The notes under the pieces: model-generated | What the model was told of the DNA's origin: nothing | What the model saw: only the letters and a program-made list of their open reading frames with translations | The model's database searches: none | Shown: positions 4,902 to 7,170 of the stretch, in pieces | Numbering within the stretch: position 1 is the stretch's first letter | Layout of the letters: the number at the start of each line of letters is the position of its first letter | Program-made: the position numbers and the translations under genes | Assembly: GCA_964533705.1 (NCBI GenBank) | Contig: CAZHMN010000114.1 | Location: 1-7,170, forward strand | Length of the DNA: 7,170 nt | Source of the DNA: CAZHMN01 sp964533705 | Lineage (GTDB): Bacteria > Electryoneota > B3-LCP | Direction: 5' to 3'

Positions 4902-6542
4902 TCAGTTTTTCACCGGTTTGAAGATTTGCGGGATAATGGAATACCAGCCGATGGGCATGACGTGAACGCCGTTGCAGAGGTGGCGGCACCCGTCAATTAG
5001 TTCATTGCAGATGGCTATGGTTTCGGCGGTTCGATCCCTGGCTTTTTCCATTCTTTGTATCAGAGCTTCCGGCACTGCAATACCGGGAATGTTTTGATTC
5101 ATAAATCTGGCCATTTTGGCGGACTTCAAAGGGATAATTCCGGCGATTACTTTGACGTCCAGGTCGGCGATCTGGTTCATAAAATCCTCGAAGATCTTCA
5201 AATCGTAAACCGCCTGGGTGAAAAAGTAGCGCGCTCCGGCCAGGGCTTTCTTTCTCATTTTCAGGATCTGCAGATCCAGAAGGTCGGAACCCGGATTGAC
5301 GACTGCCCCTAAATAAAAGCTGGGCGTGCCCTCTAAGTCGTGGCCGTTGTAATCCTTGCCTCCCATCAATTCCGTGCAGAGGCGGAGGAGTTGGACGGAA
5401 TCGAGGTCATAAACGGGTTTCGCTTCCCGGTGATCGCCCATGGATTGATGGTCGCCGGTCAGGACGAGGACATTACGGATTCCGAGGACATAAGCTCCCA
5501 GAAGCTCGCTCTGCAGCGCCAACCGGTTGCGTTCGCGCGTCGTAATATGGAAGATAGGCTCGATCTCTTCTCTGGCGAGCAGGTGGCTGAGCGAAAGCGA
5601 ATTCAAGCGCATCACCGAAGCGGGATTCTCATTGACGTTGACTGCGATCACATAATCCTTGATATCTCTGGCGTTCTGAAGAACTTTCTGAATGTCAACC
5701 CCTTTGGGGGGCACGATCTCGGCGGTTTGCACGAACTGCCCGGATTCCAAAGCTTTCTGGAGCCCGGTCAATTTACGGGGCTTGACGTCGTCAAGCTTGA
5801 TCTGCCAGTTGCGCTGACCGAACTCGCTGAAGGCATACTTCTCTTCGCGATCGTTGATGACCAAAGCCAGGCGTTCCGAACGAGCATCCTGGTCCTCCAT
5901 GCGCAGATCCACCACGCCGGGTTTGATGGATCGCTCGAAGTCTTTCATTGGCTGGTATCTTTCCAGCAAGTCAGTGCGACCCTGCGCCTTCAGCCTCTCG
6001 AAAATAGTGGCCCATACGCAGGGGCGATCCCCTCCGACCTCGCACATGCCGTCCTGCGAACCTCCGCAGGGTCCGTTGACCAAGGATTTGCAGCAGCGGG
6101 TCACCGGGCAGATGCCGCCGGTGTAGGCCAGCATACATTCGCCACAGGTGGAACAGCGCTCCTCGAACCAGCCGTAGCGCATGACATTGCCCAGAAACAG
6201 GGAATTTAGTCCCGGAAGCACCGGCTGGGGAACGAGATCGGCGACAGCCTGAACGCCGGCTCCGCAGGCCAACACGACCAACGCCTCCGCCCGGGAAACC
6301 TCTTCGGCAACGCCCCGCAGCTCCTGCTTGACGCGCAGGTTATGGCAGGGCCCTTCCGAAAGCAGCGTTCCGATGACTTCCTTGCCCGCCTGGGTCAGTT
6401 TTATCGTCATGGCTTCCAGTTCAGGTGCGCCTCCGGTTTGCGCCAGGGCTGCGCAGTCGGCGCAGCCGACCAGGAAGACTTTATCGAAATCCTCGAGGCT
6501 TTCGAGGATTTCAGAAAGGGGTTTTTTCTCGGTGACGATCAC
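4902..6542 (-). CDS. metF: MetV-MetF fusion: cysteine-rich domain plus methylenetetrahydrofolate reductase
   Basis: The enzyme is expected to reduce 5,10-methylene- to 5-methyl-tetrahydrofolate, feeding methionine synthesis or the methyl branch of the Wood-Ljungdahl pathway. Residues 1-205 are MetV-like (MTHFR_C family). They comprise a Rossmann-like half (VFLVGCADCAAL 22-33, ALVVLACGAGVQ 87-98) and a cysteine-rich part (C130, C133, C136, C145, C150, C151, C159, C167, C175), presumably binding metal. Residues about 262-546 are the FAD-type MTHFR barrel: TAEIVPPKG with the likely catalytic Glu E275, ITTRERNRLALQSELLGA (333-350), NVLVLTGDHQ (357-366), GARYFFTQAVYD (436-447) and VIAGIIPLKS (465-474). 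Acetogens usually encode MetV and MetF separately; here they are one chain of 546 residues. The start is GTG at 6542, because an in-frame TAA lies 12 bases upstream of it. It is first in a unit with the ATPase. Confidence 0.93.
   Translation of the reverse strand: MIVTEKKPLSEILESLEDFDKVFLVGCADCAALAQTGGAPELEAMTIKLTQAGKEVIGTLLSEGPCHNLRVKQELRGVAEEVSRAEALVVLACGAGVQAVADLVPQPVLPGLNSLFLGNVMRYGWFEERCSTCGECMLAYTGGICPVTRCCKSLVNGPCGGSQDGMCEVGGDRPCVWATIFERLKAQGRTDLLERYQPMKDFERSIKPGVVDLRMEDQDARSERLALVINDREEKYAFSEFGQRNWQIKLDDVKPRKLTGLQKALESGQFVQTAEIVPPKGVDIQKVLQNARDIKDYVIAVNVNENPASVMRLNSLSLSHLLAREEIEPIFHITTRERNRLALQSELLGAYVLGIRNVLVLTGDHQSMGDHREAKPVYDLDSVQLLRLCTELMGGKDYNGHDLEGTPSFYLGAVVNPGSDLLDLQILKMRKKALAGARYFFTQAVYDLKIFEDFMNQIADLDVKVIAGIIPLKSAKMARFMNQNIPGIAVPEALIQRMEKARDRTAETIAICNELIDGCRHLCNGVHVMPIGWYSIIPQIFKPVKN
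6486..6512 (-). repeat. Perfect 11-bp hairpin in the first codons of the metF mRNA
   Basis: GAAATCCTCGA (6486-6496) and its exact reverse complement (6502-6512) flank a 5-base loop. In the mRNA this begins 30 bases downstream of the GTG, within codons for EILESLEDF (residues 11-19). The protein segment is ordinary helix, so the symmetry is not required by the coding. A stem this stable near the start could slow initiation or early elongation. Confidence 0.7.
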
Positions 6543-6562
6543 AGCAGTCTCGCAGTATCCAG

Positions 6563-6590
6563 ATTATACCAAGCGCGTATTAGTTGATAA
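6563..6590 (-). promoter_or_regulatory. Proximal metF promoter with consensus TATAAT
   Basis: A perfect TATAAT (6568-6563) follows TTATCA (6590-6585, 4 of 6) by 16 bases on the minus strand. Transcription would start near 6556, leaving only about 14 untranslated bases before the GTG. GCGAG is the only weak Shine-Dalgarno candidate in that leader. Confidence 0.5.
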
Positions 6591-6657
6591 AAAGAATTTT
6601 ATTTTGATACATTTGCAGCCGGATAAACGTAGGCGAACGATGAGAACCGCTATTTTA

Positions 6658-6686
6658 AAGATAACACAAAATTTTGATTGTGTCAA
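6658..6686 (-). promoter_or_regulatory. Distal metF promoter candidate
   Basis: A perfect TTGACA (6686-6681) and TATCTT (6663-6658, 4 of 6) are spaced by 17 bases on the minus strand. The start near 6651 would give a leader of about 110 bases covering the proximal promoter. I do not recognise a riboswitch fold in that leader. A dyad lies in the spacer. Confidence 0.45.
6664..6683. promoter_or_regulatory. Candidate operator dyad inside the distal metF promoter
   Basis: ACACAA (6664-6669) and TTGTGT (6678-6683) form an exact inverted repeat with an 8-base spacer. The off-centre 10-bp palindrome CAAAATTTTG lies at 6667-6676. The dyad fills most of the gap between the -35 and -10 boxes, where a bound repressor would block polymerase. 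No regulator is identifiable from the window. Confidence 0.35.
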
Positions 6687-6804
6687 GGGAAGGCTGGATA
6701 AAGGAGAAGTTCAATCTGGGCGCGGAGATCATAATTCAGATTTGAAAGAGAAATCCTCACAGCAGATTGGAATTCCACGAGCAGCTTTTTCATTTTAAGG
6801 GTAT

Positions 6805-6834
6805 TTGCTTGTGAAGGCGGGCAAAAATTATTAT
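6805..6834 (+). promoter_or_regulatory. Candidate mntP promoter
   Basis: TTGCTT (6805-6810) and TATTAT (6829-6834, 5 of 6) are spaced by 18 bases. Transcription would begin about 6841, only a few bases before the ATG at 6845. No Shine-Dalgarno precedes that ATG, so the message may be leaderless or nearly so. TATTTGC occurs at 6802-6808 and 6834-6840, and GCAAA at 6821-6825, giving possible operator half-sites around the -10 box. Confidence 0.4.
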
Positions 6835-6844
6835 ATTTGCACTC

Positions 6845-7170
6845 ATGATCACGTTGGAACTGCTGGCGGTAGCGGTGGCTCTGGGTTGCGACGCATTTTC
6901 GGTAGCCGTGGGCGTGGGCGCGCTGGGATTATCAGGTGGGCGCATCTTCCGGTTAAGCTGGCATTTCGGCCTCTTTCAGTTTTTCATGCCGTTGATCGGG
7001 TTGGCCATCGGGCAAATGAGCGCCGAAATACTAGGACAGGCGGGGCACTGGGTGGCGGCGGTGTTACTGGCGCTGATCGGCCTCAATATGGCTCGGCAAG
7101 CGGTGACGTCGCCCCACAGAGATTTAGAGCGGAAAGATCCTACGCGAGGATGGACACTGGTGTTGTTGTC
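6845..7170 (+). CDS. mntP: Manganese efflux pump MntP, N-terminal part, cut by the right edge
   Basis: MntP (formerly DUF204/YebN) is a small inner-membrane protein that exports Mn2+ and protects against manganese excess. The 108 codons present begin MITLELLAVAVALGCDAFSVAVGVG, shown here only as landmarks: helix 1 is about residues 3-25 and holds the CDAFSVAVG signature, with D16 at the position of the functionally important Asp of E. coli MntP. Helix 2 is about 38-58 (HFGLFQFFMPLIG), and helix 3 about 68-84 (GHWVAAVLLALIGLNM). A polar loop (85-101) and the start of another helix follow. Full members have about 190 residues and six helices, so roughly half is missing. The start is the ATG at 6845, with no Shine-Dalgarno. 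It is divergent from metF. No yybP-ykoY manganese riboswitch is visible upstream. Confidence 0.9.
   Translation, partial: MITLELLAVAVALGCDAFSVAVGVGALGLSGGRIFRLSWHFGLFQFFMPLIGLAIGQMSAEILGQAGHWVAAVLLALIGLNMARQAVTSPHRDLERKDPTRGWTLVLL

Larger units (their letters stand above)
6543..6844. other. Divergent intergenic region between metF and mntP
   Basis: These 302 bases contain no gene I can support. The half near metF holds two candidate minus-strand promoters (6658-6686 and 6563-6590) and a dyad within the first. The half near mntP holds an 8-bp palindrome GGAATTCC (6769-6776), a candidate plus-strand promoter (6805-6834) and repeated TTTGC/GCAAA half-sites. Both genes appear to have very short leaders from their nearest promoters. 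The region is AT-rich next to the start of each gene. Confidence 0.6.

Noticed and set aside
5340..6209. Long plus-strand open frame (289 codons) opposite metF
   Set aside because: It is entirely antisense to the conserved MetV/MTHFR coding sequence and shows no recognisable domain. It is best explained as a shadow of the codon bias of metF.
6543..6651. Tetrahydrofolate, SAM or cobalamin riboswitch in the long metF leader
   Set aside because: About 110 bases are available from the distal promoter, but I see none of the conserved cores of these classes and no convincing stacked helices. The consensus TATAAT in the same segment argues for a promoter.
6674..6686. FNR-like site (TTGAC-ACA-ATCAA on the minus strand)
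   Set aside because: The half-sites are spaced by 3 bases instead of the 4 of the TTGAT-N4-ATCAA consensus, and one half has a mismatch. The TTGACA is more simply a -35 box.
6328..6798. Plus-strand open frame of 156 codons spanning the metF start and the intergenic region
   Set aside because: Its first half is antisense to metF and the rest crosses the metF promoters. The translated tail has no family resemblance.
6585..6844. yybP-ykoY manganese riboswitch before mntP
   Set aside because: I could not find the conserved loop sequences or the multi-helix layout, and the likely promoter lies almost at the ATG.

Overview
The window looks like chromosomal DNA of an anaerobic or facultatively anaerobic Gram-negative-type bacterium of moderate GC content. 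The Gram-negative inference rests on a RodZ cell-shape protein directly upstream of ispG, the same order as in Escherichia coli. The anaerobic inference rests on a methylenetetrahydrofolate reductase (MTHFR) carrying the cysteine-rich MetV domain known from acetogens and other anaerobes. The UbiA-family prenyltransferase resembles the (di)geranylgeranylglyceryl-phosphate synthase branch, which is also reported from the FCB superphylum (Zixibacteria, Cloacimonadota and relatives). An FCB-type or deltaproteobacterial-type lineage is therefore plausible, but the sequence alone does not decide it.

Layout from left to right. (i) Positions 1-43 hold the first codons of an unidentified minus-strand gene that runs off the edge. 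(ii) Positions 44-370 are non-coding, with three degenerate tandem repeats (155-244) joined to a perfect hairpin (245-266) and a possible weak terminator (272-297). (iii) Positions 371-4013 hold a tight minus-strand operon read in the order UbiA-like prenyltransferase, maf, rodZ, ispG. Its genes overlap or lie within 11 bases of each other, and a good sigma70-type promoter sits at 4061-4089. (iv) Positions 4090-6542 hold a second minus-strand unit: a MetV-MetF fusion followed by an ECF-type ABC ATPase. (v) Positions 6543-6844 are a divergent intergenic region with candidate promoters on both strands and several dyads. (vi) From 6845 to the right edge lies the start of mntP, a manganese exporter, on the plus strand.

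Functionally, ispG (isoprenoid precursor synthesis) and the prenyltransferase (which consumes a polyprenyl diphosphate) share an operon with two genes tied to growth and envelope shape (rodZ, and maf as a nucleotide pyrophosphatase). The folate/C1 enzyme shares a transcript with an ATPase whose usual EcfT and substrate-binding partners are absent from the window. All six main genes belong to known families. The least ordinary points are the MetV-MetF fusion in one polypeptide, the archaeal-lipid-like prenyltransferase in an isoprenoid operon, the Gln in the H-loop of the orphan ECF ATPase, and the tandem-repeat array beyond ispG. I found no CRISPR array, insertion sequence, tRNA, rRNA or convincing riboswitch, and I cannot claim an undescribed multi-gene system.
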